Shown here piece by piece: positions 26,166 to 34,806 of a stretch of 64,000 bases of DNA. The notes beneath the pieces were generated by a model. The model worked only from the letters and a program-made list of their open reading frames with translations, was not told the origin of the DNA and made no database searches. The DNA comes from Streptomyces sp. NBC_00490. Lineage in GTDB: Bacteria; Actinomycetota; Actinomycetes; Streptomycetales; Streptomycetaceae. A program made the position numbers and the translations under genes. The stretch covers positions 682,001 to 746,000 of the forward strand of contig NZ_CP107869.1 of the NCBI RefSeq assembly GCF_036013645.1, given 5' to 3'. How positions within the stretch are numbered: the stretch's first letter is position 1; each line of letters opens with the position of its first letter.

Positions 26166-26197
26166 ACATCGAATCGATGTATACATCGATTCGATGT
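26166..26197. promoter_or_regulatory. Perfect 32-bp palindrome, probable PadR operator
   Basis: The half-site ACATCGAATCGATGTA is followed directly by its exact reverse complement. The centre, ATGTATACAT, fits the ATGT/ACAT pattern bound by PadR-family repressors. It lies in the ~100-bp gap between the divergent PadR and SnoaL-like genes. Confidence 0.75.
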
Positions 26198-26244
26198 TAC
26201 GCTCGTGGATGCCCGCCCAAACGTCTCCGGAGAGGCACAGCACG

Positions 26245-26664
26245 ATGCCATCGCAGTCCACCAAGTCAGTGATGAACCGTTTCGTCGAGTTCATCAACAC
26301 GGGCAACGAGGATCTCGCCCGCGAGGTCATTTCCCCGGACGCGGTGTTCCACGCGCCGAGCCACCCGGAACCACTGCGGGGGCCCGGTGGGTACATGGAA
26401 GTCCTCGGGATGATGCGCGGCGGCTTCCCGGATGTGCAGTGGACGCTGGAGGAGACGGTCACCGAAGGCGACACCGTGGCCGCGCGGTTCACCATGCGGG
26501 GAACCCACGACGGTGAGTTCTTCGGGATCCCGGCAAGCGGCAACAAGATCTCGGTGCAGGCCATGAACTTCTACTACCTGGCCGACGGCCGGATCGTCGG
26601 CGAGCGGGGCCAGCCCGATCTCCTCGGGGTGATGCAGCAGATCGGTGCCGTACCGGCGCCCTGA
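26245..26664 (+). CDS. SnoaL-like polyketide-cyclase-fold protein (ester cyclase family)
   Basis: 139 residues from an ATG with GGAGAGG upstream. It is a single NTF2-like alpha+beta cone: NRFVEFINTGNEDLAREVIS, then a midsection GGFPDVQWTLEETV and TVAARFTMRGTH, ending FYYLADGRIVGERGQPDL. This pattern is typical of SnoaL-like ester cyclases and hydrolases. Most such stand-alone proteins are uncharacterised. The shared palindrome suggests joint regulation with the PadR-quinone reductase operon, hence a role in handling a toxic small molecule (inference). Confidence 0.85.
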   Translation: MPSQSTKSVMNRFVEFINTGNEDLAREVISPDAVFHAPSHPEPLRGPGGYMEVLGMMRGGFPDVQWTLEETVTEGDTVAARFTMRGTHDGEFFGIPASGNKISVQAMNFYYLADGRIVGERGQPDLLGVMQQIGAVPAP

Positions 26665-26891
26665 ACCTCGTAGCGCCGGTGAACGGGCGTGATGTGGGCT
26701 TGCTCCAGCTGCCTGACCACCCGTTACCGGGCGCAGAAGGACGTCACCTTCAGGACGGAGCTCCCGGCCGACCTACCCGGCCAGCCGGAAGGTGAGCGAG
26801 CCGGCGTCCTGTGCGAACCGGCCCGCACTCTCGACCCGACCAGGCGGGCTCTTCGTCCTGCTGCGTGCGCTGGTGCTGCGGCTGGATTCGG

Positions 26892-27587
26892 TCAGGAAGG
26901 CCTGACCGCCGATACGGCGGTGACGGTCACCGTGTCGTCGCACTCGGCGAACTGCCCGTCGTCCAGGGCCACCTGGTACGCCCCGGACCCCGGCAGCCGG
27001 ACGACCATCGTGGGATACACCACGGGCGCCGAACCGGACACGCAGTACCCGTCGGCCTCTCCCTGCACCTGAACGAACGTCAGCTTCACCCACGCCTTGC
27101 CGCCGGGGGCAACCTTCACCGGCGCCGCGGCACCGGTCGGCTTGACGGTGAGCGGCACGTTCATCTCGGGAGAGCCGTTCCCGGCGCCTGCCACCGCGGG
27201 GTGCCCCGTGAGGACGCACGTCCGTCCGGACATGTTGGTGAACTCGACGACGGCCGCCCCGGTCCCCGTACCGGCCGGCCGCACGGCTGCCTGACGGGCG
27301 GTCGCCTTCAGACTGCCCGCGGAACAGGTCGCCGCCGAACCGCCCGGAGCGGGTGCGGACGACGCGGGTGCGGAGGCCGCGGGCGAGGAGGAACCGGAGG
27401 CGGAGCTGCCGGGCTTCGAGGCGCCCGGCGTGGAGGAAGCCGCTGAGCTGGCGGCACCAGACGGGGTGATGCCGCCGTCTGCGGCGTCCGCGCCGCCCCC
27501 ATCGGGCTGACACCCCGCCATCGCCAGCGCCGCCGAAGTCACGACGACCGCCACCACCGCACCGCGCATTCCGTTCACGTACCGCAT
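26892..27587 (-). CDS. Secreted lipoprotein with DUF4232 domain
   Basis: 231 residues from an ATG preceded by GGGGGA. A lipoprotein signal ends at the lipobox LAMAGC (Cys about residue 26). A long Ser/Ala/Pro linker (~30-95) leads to a DUF4232 domain (~95-225) with paired cysteines (TCSAGSL..., GRTCVLTGHP, GYCVSG, ECDDT). The domain fold is beta-rich, and the protein should be anchored outside the membrane. The function of DUF4232 is not established. About 230 bases downstream to the SnoaL-like gene hold nothing clear. Confidence 0.87.
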   Translation of the reverse strand: MRYVNGMRGAVVAVVVTSAALAMAGCQPDGGGADAADGGITPSGAASSAASSTPGASKPGSSASGSSSPAASAPASSAPAPGGSAATCSAGSLKATARQAAVRPAGTGTGAAVVEFTNMSGRTCVLTGHPAVAGAGNGSPEMNVPLTVKPTGAAAPVKVAPGGKAWVKLTFVQVQGEADGYCVSGSAPVVYPTMVVRLPGSGAYQVALDDGQFAECDDTVTVTAVSAVRPS

Positions 27588-27782
27588 GTTGTCCCCCGAG
27601 TCCCAGTTGTCCGGAGCACGGCTCCTCGCCGCCCTCGTCGAACCAGACAAAACTGTGAAGCCGGCAGTTCTCCGACACTCCGACCTGTGACCCACCGGTG
27701 ACGAATTCCGGCCACAACCACCGTGAAACGCCCCGGCAGACCGATGTGGAGGGGTGGAGGTTGCTGGTGACGGCGACCGCGT

Positions 27783-28110
27783 CGTTCGTAGACGGCGTCG
27801 CCGGCCGGGCTCGTCGTCCTCAGGAGGTCCACCACAGTGGGGCAGCAGGCCGTCGCCCGGTCGGAGGGGCTGCTCGGTCGCCAGGCCCGTGAGGAAGGCG
27901 TCGGCCTCGGCCGGCACGGCGGCGCCGTTCCGTCGGTCCGTAGAAGGTCAAGTCGTCGACCGGGGTCGCGGCGATCTCGTCGGCGTCCGCGTCGGTCAAG
28001 CCCGCACGGTGAGCGCGCAGCAACGCCACCGACTCGGCGCGGAAGGGGGTGTCGACGTCGTGAGGTACGGCGTAGCTGTTCCAGTGCGGTTGGGTTGCGG
28101 GAGAAGCGCC
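27783..28110 (-). pseudogene. Frameshifted coding remnant of unknown family
   Basis: The minus strand reads HWNSYAVPHDVDTPFRAESV, VALLRAHRAGLTDADADEIA and ATPVDDLTFYGP in one frame. After a shift near 27925 it reads PAEADAFLTGLATEQPLRPG, and after another VVDLLRTTSPAGDAVYE. All three have strong Streptomyces codon bias, so a real gene probably stood here. I do not recognise it. There is no ribosome site. Confidence 0.4.
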
Positions 28111-28142
28111 ACCACGGTGCCCACGCCCGATGGCCGGCAGAC

Positions 28143-28517
28143 TCACGACTTCTTCGTCACGGACCGCTTCGTGCCTGTACCGCTGTTGCTGCTCGCAGTG
28201 CTGCGCTTCGGCTTTGCGGGCGCCCTCTTGCGCGTGCGTGTGGTGGGCTTCTCCGCGCCTGCGGCCGTTCGCGATGGCGCTGCGACGGGCGGTGCGGTCG
28301 GCCACTTGAACTCGATCTCCAGCTCGATCTCCCCATCACCGATCTCGACTTCTATCTCGCTGCGCAGGTCGTCGGGGATCCGCAGGCTCAGCGTTCCGGG
28401 ACTGAGTTCCACTTCGGCCTCCCCGCCCTTCCGCAGCGCGTCGGCCAGTGCGGCGAGTTGGTCAGCCGCCTCAAGGCGTGACAGGGAGCGCTTCCGCTCG
28501 AACTTGAGGTCCTTCAT
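28143..28517 (-). CDS. amphi-Trp domain-containing protein
   Basis: 124 residues from an ATG preceded by GGAGA. Residues 1-75 are the amphi-Trp domain: a basic start (MKDLKFERKRSLSRLEAADQ), then amphipathic strands ending IELEIEFKWP. The tail (~75-124) is Lys/Arg/Thr/Ser-rich and disordered, resembling histone-like tails. The domain occurs in small bacterial and archaeal proteins of unknown role. It faces away from the CMD/DUF2252 genes, leaving a 250-bp divergent promoter region. Confidence 0.85.
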   Translation of the reverse strand: MKDLKFERKRSLSRLEAADQLAALADALRKGGEAEVELSPGTLSLRIPDDLRSEIEVEIGDGEIELEIEFKWPTAPPVAAPSRTAAGAEKPTTRTRKRAPAKPKRSTASSNSGTGTKRSVTKKS

Positions 28518-28766
28518 ATGGTGTCTCCGATCCGCAGACTGCCTGGATACCGGGCAGCTCCGCACAACCGCCGTTCACATCCGAGCGGCGGGCTACCTCC
28601 AATCTCGTCCCCTCGGGTGCCACGCGCACATCGGGGGTGCGCGCGGCGACGGCACACGATGCGCGAGGCCGGAAGGGGATCTACGGTTGAGGGGCCCCGT
28701 CTGCGGAATGCGGTTCTTCCGCCTCACGCCCCTTCGGGCTCGACACTCACCAGGAGGGCATACGCG

Positions 28767-29093
28767 ATGTCCACTGCATCGGACACTCCTGTCCTGGACA
28801 CCCTCGCCGCCATGACGGTCGACTCGGTCGAGCGGTGCGGACTGGCCCCGGACGCGCTCATCCTCACGCGCATCGCGGCACTCGCCGCCTCGGACGCCCC
28901 GCCCATCTCCTACGCGGCCCATATCGACCCGGCCATCAGAACCGGCCTGACCGTCGAACAACTGCAGGACGTCCTGGTCGCCATCGCACCCATCGTGGGC
29001 ACCGCCCGCGTCATGACGGCCGCGGGCAACATCGCCACGGCGCTCGGCATGGCCATCGCCGTCGCCGATGCCGAGATCGCAGCCCAGGGCTGA
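28767..29093 (+). CDS. Carboxymuconolactone-decarboxylase-family protein
   Basis: 108 residues from an ATG preceded by GGAGGG. It is an all-helical AhpD/CMD-like protein: ILTRIAALAASDAPPISYAA, then TVEQLQDVLVAIAPIVGTAR. There is no CxxC pair, so it is not a peroxidase of the AhpD kind. Its Ala-rich tail is typical of small Streptomyces members next to stress genes. It is 142 bases upstream of the DUF2252 gene on the same strand and likely co-transcribed. Confidence 0.87.
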   Translation: MSTASDTPVLDTLAAMTVDSVERCGLAPDALILTRIAALAASDAPPISYAAHIDPAIRTGLTVEQLQDVLVAIAPIVGTARVMTAAGNIATALGMAIAVADAEIAAQG

Positions 29094-29235
29094 GAGCAGC
29101 CGCCCACCCGGCATCGATGGTCCGCACAGCCGGCATCGGACAGAGCACCAAGGAACTGCCCGCCGGGTACGACCTGCCGTGTGCCGGGCGCGCCCATGGC
29201 GGCAGGAGCAGGCAAACCAGGCAGGAGCGTCTCCG

Positions 29236-30672
29236 ATGTCCCAGAACGCGACCACCGCCATGCGTGCCGCACCCCACGCCACGCCCGAGAACCGCGCGGC
29301 TCTCGGCAAGGAGGCACGGCGCCGCTCGCCACGGTCGGGCCACGCCGTGTACACGCCGTCTCCCGACCGGCCGGACCCACTGTCCATTCTTCAGGCGCAG
29401 TCCGAGGCACGGGTGCCCGAGCTCGTCCCGATCCGCTACGCCCGGATGATGGAGTCCCCGTTCCGCTTCTACCGGGGCGCCGCCGCCATCATGGCCTCCG
29501 ACCTGGCCGACAGCCCGGTCTCGGGACTCACGGCCCAGCTGTGCGGGGACGCACACCTGCTGAACTTCCGTCTGCTCGCCTCACCGGAACGCCAGTTGGT
29601 GTTCGACATCAACGACTTCGACGAGACGCTGCCGGGCCCCTGGGAGTGGGACGTCAAGCGCCTGTCGGCGAGCTTCGTCATCGCGGGCCGGGAGAACGGC
29701 TTCGACGACGACGAACGCGCCCGCATCGTGCGCGCCACAGTCCGCTCGTACCGCAAGGCCATGATCCGCTTCGCGGAAAGGGGCAACCTCGACGTCTGGT
29801 ACACGAAGATCGACGCGGACCTCCTCGAATCACTGGCCTCAGGCCGGCTCCAAGCAACGAAGCGCGGGCGCAAGAACCTGGCCCACGCCATCGCGAAGGC
29901 CCGCACCCGCGACAGCCTCCAGGCATTCGACAAACTCACCGAGACGGTCGACGGCCGGCCCAGGATCGCGGCGGACCCCCCACTGCTCGTCCCGGCCGGC
30001 GACCTGCTGCCAGACGTGGAACGCAGCGCGCTGGAACGCCAGTTCCGCGGTCTGATCGAGCGGTACGGTCGCACGCTCGCGTCCAACCGGCGCACACTCC
30101 TGGAGGACTACCGGCTGGCCGACGTCGCCCGCAAGGTGGTCGGCGTCGGCAGCGTCGGCACCCGATGCTGGATCTTCCTGCTCCTCGGCCGGGACGACCA
30201 GGACCCGCTCTTCCTCCAGGCCAAGGAGGCCGACACCTCCGTGCTCGCCGCACACGTCGGCACGAGCCAATACCGCAACCAGGGTGAGCGGGTGGTCTCG
30301 GGCCAGCGGCTGATGCAGGCCACCAGCGACATCTTCCTCGGCTGGGAACGGGTGGACGGGATCGACGGCAAACGACGCGACTTCTACGTCCGCCAGCTGC
30401 GCGACTGGAAGGGCATCGCCATGCCGGAGAGGATGCGGCCGAAGGACATGCAGGCGTTCGGCGAACTGTGCGGGGCCACGCTGGCGCGTGCGCACGCGCG
30501 GTCCGGCGACCGCATCGCGATCGCCGCCTACCTGGGCAACGGCGACTCCTTCGACCGCGCACTCACCTCCTTCGCGGAGTCATACGCCGACCAGAACGAA
30601 CGGGACCACCAGGCTCTGCTCGATGCGGTACGGGCCGGCCGACTCCCCGCGGAGGAACTGCCGACAGCCTGA
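29236..30672 (+). CDS. DUF2252 family protein (kinase-like fold)
   Basis: 478 residues from an ATG with GCAGGAG upstream. The conserved core includes PIRYARMMESPFRFYRGAAA, AQLCGDAHLLNF, FDINDFDETLPGPWEWDVKR and a late LGWERVDGIDGKRRDFYVRQ. GDAHLLNF and DINDFDE resemble the catalytic loop and metal site of aminoglycoside-phosphotransferase-like kinases, so a phosphotransfer reaction on a small molecule is possible (inference). Full family length. It lies downstream of the CMD gene within the stress-type cluster. Confidence 0.92.
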   Translation: MSQNATTAMRAAPHATPENRAALGKEARRRSPRSGHAVYTPSPDRPDPLSILQAQSEARVPELVPIRYARMMESPFRFYRGAAAIMASDLADSPVSGLTAQLCGDAHLLNFRLLASPERQLVFDINDFDETLPGPWEWDVKRLSASFVIAGRENGFDDDERARIVRATVRSYRKAMIRFAERGNLDVWYTKIDADLLESLASGRLQATKRGRKNLAHAIAKARTRDSLQAFDKLTETVDGRPRIAADPPLLVPAGDLLPDVERSALERQFRGLIERYGRTLASNRRTLLEDYRLADVARKVVGVGSVGTRCWIFLLLGRDDQDPLFLQAKEADTSVLAAHVGTSQYRNQGERVVSGQRLMQATSDIFLGWERVDGIDGKRRDFYVRQLRDWKGIAMPERMRPKDMQAFGELCGATLARAHARSGDRIAIAAYLGNGDSFDRALTSFAESYADQNERDHQALLDAVRAGRLPAEELPTA

Positions 30673-31034
30673 CCCGCTACAGGCCACCCGGCTCGCCCGC
30701 ACGCGTGGGTTCTTCCGCCACTCCGGCAAGGGTGGCTCTGGCGTCACTGGGGTCGGTCGGGCGATGGCCCTTGTCTTCGCCGCTGCGCTCCTGGTCGCGG
30801 GCGGGATCTTCTACGGGGGGCATCACGCACCGTGTGCGCGTCGGGCTTCGTGATGCGTGTTGCTCCCGAGAGCACGTGCAGGTGCACCGCGGTGACCGGT
30901 TCGCTGGTCCCCGGCCGCCCGAAGGTGCGTGCGAGGTCCCGTGGTGTTGGAATTGAAGGCGGAAGTGAGCACGATCGGCGGGGCACGACTGTCGCGCCGA
31001 CGGAGGCCGCAGGCCGCCAGGCGAGGAGTTCGGT
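30673..31034. other. Intergenic region
   Basis: About 360 bases. A 29-codon plus-strand frame at 30764-30853 with a hydrophobic stretch (MALVFAAALLVAGGIFYGG) has no ribosome site and may be chance. Nothing else is recognised; the promoter of the next gene should be near the right end. Confidence 0.4.
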
Positions 31035-31487
31035 ATGAGCGTCGACGCATTGTCCGAGGTGGGACCTGTCGATTACCTGATCCTGGAATTCCCTGGTAAT
31101 CGCATGACCGGCGAAGGCCTGCCGCTGCTGCTCGACCTCGTCGATCGGCACATCATCCGTGTCCTCGACCTGTCCTTCGTCCGCAAGGACGAGGACGGCT
31201 CGGTCAGAGCGATCCAGCTCACCGACATGGACGGGGACGGGGAACTCGACCTGGCCGTGTTCGAGGGCGCCTCCTCGGGGCTGCTCGGCGAGGACGACCT
31301 CCAGGAGGCCGCCGCCGTCCTCGAACCCGGCAACTCCGCGGGCGTCATCGTGTACGAGAACGTGTGGGCGGCGCCGCTGGCAGCGGCCCTGCGGCGCGGC
31401 GGAGCCAGGATGGTGGCCAACGGCAGGATCCCGGTCGAGGACCTCCTGGCGACTCTGGAAGCCACCGAGTCCCGGTCCGCCTCCTAG
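31035..31487 (+). CDS. DUF6325/DUF1269-like small protein
   Basis: 150 residues from an ATG after GAGGAG. The start (GPVDYLILEFPGNRMTGEGL) and the following LLLDLVDRHIIRVLDLSFVR match the membrane-less DUF6325 pattern found in actinobacterial stress clusters. The middle has an acidic calcium-site-like stretch, TDMDGDGEL. The end is a ferredoxin-like repeat (GVIVYENVWAAPLAAALRRG). Function unknown. The SHOCT gene follows 35 bases later, so they form a pair. Confidence 0.82.
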   Translation: MSVDALSEVGPVDYLILEFPGNRMTGEGLPLLLDLVDRHIIRVLDLSFVRKDEDGSVRAIQLTDMDGDGELDLAVFEGASSGLLGEDDLQEAAAVLEPGNSAGVIVYENVWAAPLAAALRRGGARMVANGRIPVEDLLATLEATESRSAS

Positions 31488-31522
31488 CGGCTCACGCCCG
31501 CCCGACGACAAGGACACCTGTC

Positions 31523-31819
31523 ATGCCTGGTCTGCTCCGCGGGGTCGCCCGCACCGCCGTCATCTCCGGTACCGCCACCGCCGTCTCCAACCGGGTGTCA
31601 CGACGCCAGGCCGGCCGATGGGCGCAGCAGGACTCCGGGCAGCCTGCCGCGGCGCCGGCCTCCAGCGCTCCGGCACCCGCACCCGCACCCGAGCCTGCGG
31701 CCGCGGCGTCGATGGACACGAAGATCTCTCAGTTGAAGGAACTCGCCCAGCTCAAGGAGCAAGGGGTGCTCTCCGAGGCTGAGTTCGCGGCCCAGAAGAG
31801 CCGCATCCTCGCCCTCTGA
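31523..31819 (+). CDS. SHOCT-domain small protein
   Basis: 98 residues from an ATG with AAGGA upstream. A basic amphipathic N-terminus (LLRGVARTAVISGTATAVSN) is followed by an Ala/Pro linker and a C-terminal SHOCT helix pair (~65-98) reading QLKELAQLKEQGVLSEAEFA. SHOCT motifs are short oligomerisation or anchoring tails. It pairs with the DUF6325 gene just upstream. Confidence 0.88.
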   Translation: MPGLLRGVARTAVISGTATAVSNRVSRRQAGRWAQQDSGQPAAAPASSAPAPAPAPEPAAAASMDTKISQLKELAQLKEQGVLSEAEFAAQKSRILAL

Positions 31820-32137
31820 ACCGGACGACACTCCTTCGCGTCCAATCGAGGGTCCTCCCGCTACCGGGATTCATTCGCAATTCCTAATCGGCAGCCGAGT
31901 CGTCGTGGGACGCCGAGCGGCTAATCTCTTCTAGCCACGCACGGCAGATCAGTAAGAGCCACGCCCGGCGCCCCTGGGTGGATGAACCATACGAAGGGTT
32001 CACCACGTCCCGCAGAACAACGTAGGGATCAGCAACTCGGGCACGAAGACCAAGTGGACAGGCTTCACAAAGGACAGTGCAGGCCAGTTCTGATGTTCTG
32101 CACCTCACCCATCACGCACATATGTAGCGTGGCCGGC
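31820..32137. other. Left flank of TnpB element copy 2
   Basis: No gene. It holds an imperfect inverted repeat, TGAACC (31983-31988) and GGTTCA (31997-32002), extended by gtgg/ccac, which could be the left-end hairpin of the TnpB element. The stretch is a little less GC-rich than its neighbours. Confidence 0.4.
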
Positions 32138-33421
32138 ATGCAGCTTCGGTACGGCTTCCGCCTGTACCCGGACACTGTCCAGGCCGCCGCTCTGGCCAGG
32201 GCGTTCGGGTGCGCCCGCGTGGTGTTCAACGACGCGCTGCGCGCCCGTGAGGAGGCCCGCGCGGCCGGGCTGGCCTTCCCCACCGCCGGGCGCTTGTCAA
32301 AACAGCTGATCACCGAGGCGAAGCAGACCGCCGAGCGGTGCTGGCTGGGCGAGGTCTCCTCCGTCGTGCTCCAGCAGTCCCTGCGCGATGCCGAGACCGC
32401 CTACAAGAACTTCTTCGCCTCCCTCAGGGGCGAGCGCAAGGGTGCGCAGATCGGTGCGCCCCGGTTCAAGTCCCGCAAGGACAGCCGTCAGTCGATCCGC
32501 TTCACGACCAATGCCCGCTGGTCCATCAGCGACTCCGGGAAGCTGCACCTGCCCAAAGTCGGCGCGGTGAAGGTGAAATGGTCCCGCTCCCTGCCCGCGC
32601 AGCCTTCCTCGGTCACCGTCATCAAGGACGCGGCCGGACGGTACTTCGCCTCCTTCGTCGTCGACACCGACCCCGGTGCTGACGCCGCCCGGATGCCCGA
32701 CACCGGCCAGAGTGTCGGTATCGACCTGGGCCTGACGCACTTCGCCGTCCTCTCTGACGGGACGAAGATCGACAGTCCTCGGTTCCTGCGCCGTGCGGAG
32801 AAGAAACTCAAGAAGGCCCAGCGGGAGCTGTCCCGTAAACAGAAGGGATCCACAAACCGGGAAAAGGCCCGCCTGAAGGTCGCCCGCGCCCACGTGAAGG
32901 TGGCCGACGCCCGCCGCGAATTCCACCACCAGCTCTCCACCAGGCTGATCCGCGACAACCAAGCGATCGGCGTGGAGGACCTAGCGGTCAGGGCACTGGC
33001 GCGCACCAGGCTGGCCAAGAGCGTGCAGGACGCGGGCTGGGCACAGTTCGTGGCGATGCTCGAATACAAGGCCGCCCGGTACGGGCGCACTCTGGTGAAG
33101 ATCGGCCGGTTCGAGCCGACCAGTCAGCTCTGCTCGCAGTGCGGGGTCAAGGACGGGCCCAAGCCCCTGCACATCAGGAAGTGGACCTGTGCCGCCTGCG
33201 GAGCGGTCCACGACCGGGACCACAATGCCGCGAAGAACGTGAAGACGGCCGCCGGACTGGCGGTCGAAGCCTGTGGAGCGCAGGTAAGACCAGGACCCGT
33301 CCTGGCACCGCGCAGTGAAGCAGGAAGCCACGGATTCTCCCCCGAACCCCGTGCCGCCTAGCGGCACAACAACGGACGAGAAGGCCAGAATCCTCGGGCT
33401 TCAGCCCGAGGAGCAAGTCAA
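31978..33421 (+). mobile_element. IS200/IS605-type solitary TnpB element, copy 2 (divergent)
   Basis: The right end is clear: hairpin CCTCGGGC-ttca-GCCCGAGG (33392-33411), then GAGCAAGTCAA, with terminal TCAA at 33418-33421 as in copies 1 and 3. The left limit is uncertain; 31978 assumes the inverted repeat there is the left hairpin. There is no tnpA. The tnpB differs strongly from the other two copies, so it is an independent lineage. Confidence 0.65.
32138..33361 (+). CDS. tnpB: TnpB, RNA-guided RuvC-type nuclease of IS605 family (copy 2)
   Basis: 407 residues from an ATG at 32138; an upstream ATG at 31982 in the same frame gives a non-homologous extension. The RuvC triad is intact: D196 in VGIDLGLTH, E280 in GVEDLAV and D361 in DRDHNAAKN. 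The zinc ribbon has CSQCG and CAACG. The N-terminus (LRYGFRLYPDTVQAAALARA) and linker (RELSRKQKGSTNREKAR) are family-typical. It is about 40-45% identical by eye to copies 1 and 3. Confidence 0.94.
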   Translation: MQLRYGFRLYPDTVQAAALARAFGCARVVFNDALRAREEARAAGLAFPTAGRLSKQLITEAKQTAERCWLGEVSSVVLQQSLRDAETAYKNFFASLRGERKGAQIGAPRFKSRKDSRQSIRFTTNARWSISDSGKLHLPKVGAVKVKWSRSLPAQPSSVTVIKDAAGRYFASFVVDTDPGADAARMPDTGQSVGIDLGLTHFAVLSDGTKIDSPRFLRRAEKKLKKAQRELSRKQKGSTNREKARLKVARAHVKVADARREFHHQLSTRLIRDNQAIGVEDLAVRALARTRLAKSVQDAGWAQFVAMLEYKAARYGRTLVKIGRFEPTSQLCSQCGVKDGPKPLHIRKWTCAACGAVHDRDHNAAKNVKTAAGLAVEACGAQVRPGPVLAPRSEAGSHGFSPEPRAA

Positions 33422-33440
33422 GCGCCGCCCGCAGCCTTCT
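33250..33440 (+). ncRNA. Predicted omegaRNA scaffold and guide, TnpB copy 2
   Basis: By analogy with known TnpB systems, the RNA would run from the 3' end of tnpB through the 33392-33411 hairpin. The guide would start at 33422 (GCGCCGCCCGCAG...), which is the 3' end of the ClC gene. The 5' limit is a guess. Confidence 0.35.
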
Positions 33441-34806
33441 CCTGTGGGCGGTGCGCGGCGGCCTTCTCACCTACGTGGTGCGCAGCGGTCGACGGTCCCT
33501 TCGGGAGCAGCTCGACGGTGACGAAGGACGTCACGGACGCCAGGATCACCACGGGGATCGTCTCGGAGTTGCCGAGCGCCAGCACCACCAGGGCCGCGCT
33601 GCTGACCGGAAGGCGCAGGGCGGCTGCCGACGCCGCGGCCATGCCGACAGTCACACCGGGGATCACCCCGAGGCCCGGCAGCGGCGCGAGCAGCGCTCCT
33701 GCCGCCGCGCCCAAAAAGAGCGCGGGAAAGACCAGGCCACCGCGGAGGCTCCCCAGGCACAGGGCGTACGCGGCGGATTTGAACAGCAGGACGGCCAGAA
33801 GTGCGCCGACGCCCCAGGCATGGGGGTCAGCCGCGAGTCCGGCCAGCGTGGCCTGTCCGGACGAGGCGACCTCGACCGGGGTGCGGCCGGTGATGACCGC
33901 GTAGAGGGCGGCGCAGCCCCCTGCGGCGACCGCGCAGGTCACCGTCCTGACCAACGGGGAGCCCGCCACGAAGACGACGGTCAGCCGACCACCGATGATC
34001 ACCAGGTGCAGCAGCGCACCGACGCCTGCCCCCAGCACGATCGACCACACCACGTCACCGGTGTCCAGACGCGGGGGCGACGTGGGGAAATGGACGGAGA
34101 GGCTGCCGGTCTCAAGGCCCGTCCAGCGTCCGAAGTCCGTGAACACCACGGCTCCGACGCCGCTCGACAGCAGCGCGGGGAGCATGACGACGAACAGTTG
34201 TGGACCGCCCACGCCCGCCACTTCGATCAGAAGGACCGCGGCGATGAGCGGATTGCCGAAGATGGCAGCGATGGCTGCCGCCGCGCCTGCCGCGTACAGC
34301 AGCGCGGTGCTCTGCGGGGTGGCGGGGGCGCGGACGAGCTGCCGGAACAGCATGGCCAGACCGGCACCCAAGGCGATCAGGGGCGCCTCCGGGCCGAGGG
34401 CGGCACCGAGCGGCAAGCTCGCGGCCGCGGCGATGATCACTCCTGGCAGCGCCGCCGCCGAGGCTCCCCCTGCCTGCAGGCCGTACGCGGGGATGTGACC
34501 GCCCGCGCCGGGCAGGTGGGTCACCACCAGCCCCACGACGAGCCCGGCAACGGCGAGCAGCGGCAGCGGCCACCAGGCCGGCGGGGTGTCCCAGCCCCAG
34601 GCCTTCGGCAGGTCCGCCCAGATCGCGTGCTCCAGCTCATGCAGGCCGACGAGGAACCCGAAGGCCGCCAGGGAAATCGGAATGCCGATCAGCGCGCTGA
34701 AGATCAGAAGCCTGCGGTATGCGGGCGTACGCAGCAGCTCGCGCAATCGGTCGGCTTCCGGCGGTTCGGGGGATTCAGGGGATTCGGAACCGGGGTCGGG
34801 AGTCAT
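33418..34806 (-). CDS. ClC-family chloride channel/transporter
   Basis: 462 residues; its ATG overlaps the stop of the K+ channel gene (ATGA, 34803-34806). About ten to twelve hydrophobic segments. ClC signatures include GAGGHIPA (for GSGIP), LGPEAPLIALGAG (GxxGPE; the E is the gating or proton glutamate) and RGGLVFPALFLGA (GxFxP-like). No CBS domains. It conducts Cl- or exchanges Cl-/H+. The stop TGA is supplied by the TCAA right end of the TnpB element, so the last residues may not be the original ones. Last gene of a three-gene operon. Confidence 0.92.
   Translation of the reverse strand: MTPDPGSESPESPEPPEADRLRELLRTPAYRRLLIFSALIGIPISLAAFGFLVGLHELEHAIWADLPKAWGWDTPPAWWPLPLLAVAGLVVGLVVTHLPGAGGHIPAYGLQAGGASAAALPGVIIAAAASLPLGAALGPEAPLIALGAGLAMLFRQLVRAPATPQSTALLYAAGAAAAIAAIFGNPLIAAVLLIEVAGVGGPQLFVVMLPALLSSGVGAVVFTDFGRWTGLETGSLSVHFPTSPPRLDTGDVVWSIVLGAGVGALLHLVIIGGRLTVVFVAGSPLVRTVTCAVAAGGCAALYAVITGRTPVEVASSGQATLAGLAADPHAWGVGALLAVLLFKSAAYALCLGSLRGGLVFPALFLGAAAGALLAPLPGLGVIPGVTVGMAAASAAALRLPVSSAALVVLALGNSETIPVVILASVTSFVTVELLPKGPSTAAHHVGEKAAAHRPQEKAAGGA

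Noticed and set aside
27097..27502. Short frames opposite the DUF4232 lipoprotein
   Set aside because: Caused by its Ser/Ala/Pro linker; no start signals.
30764..30853. 29-codon hydrophobic frame
   Set aside because: No ribosome site and no family; may be chance.
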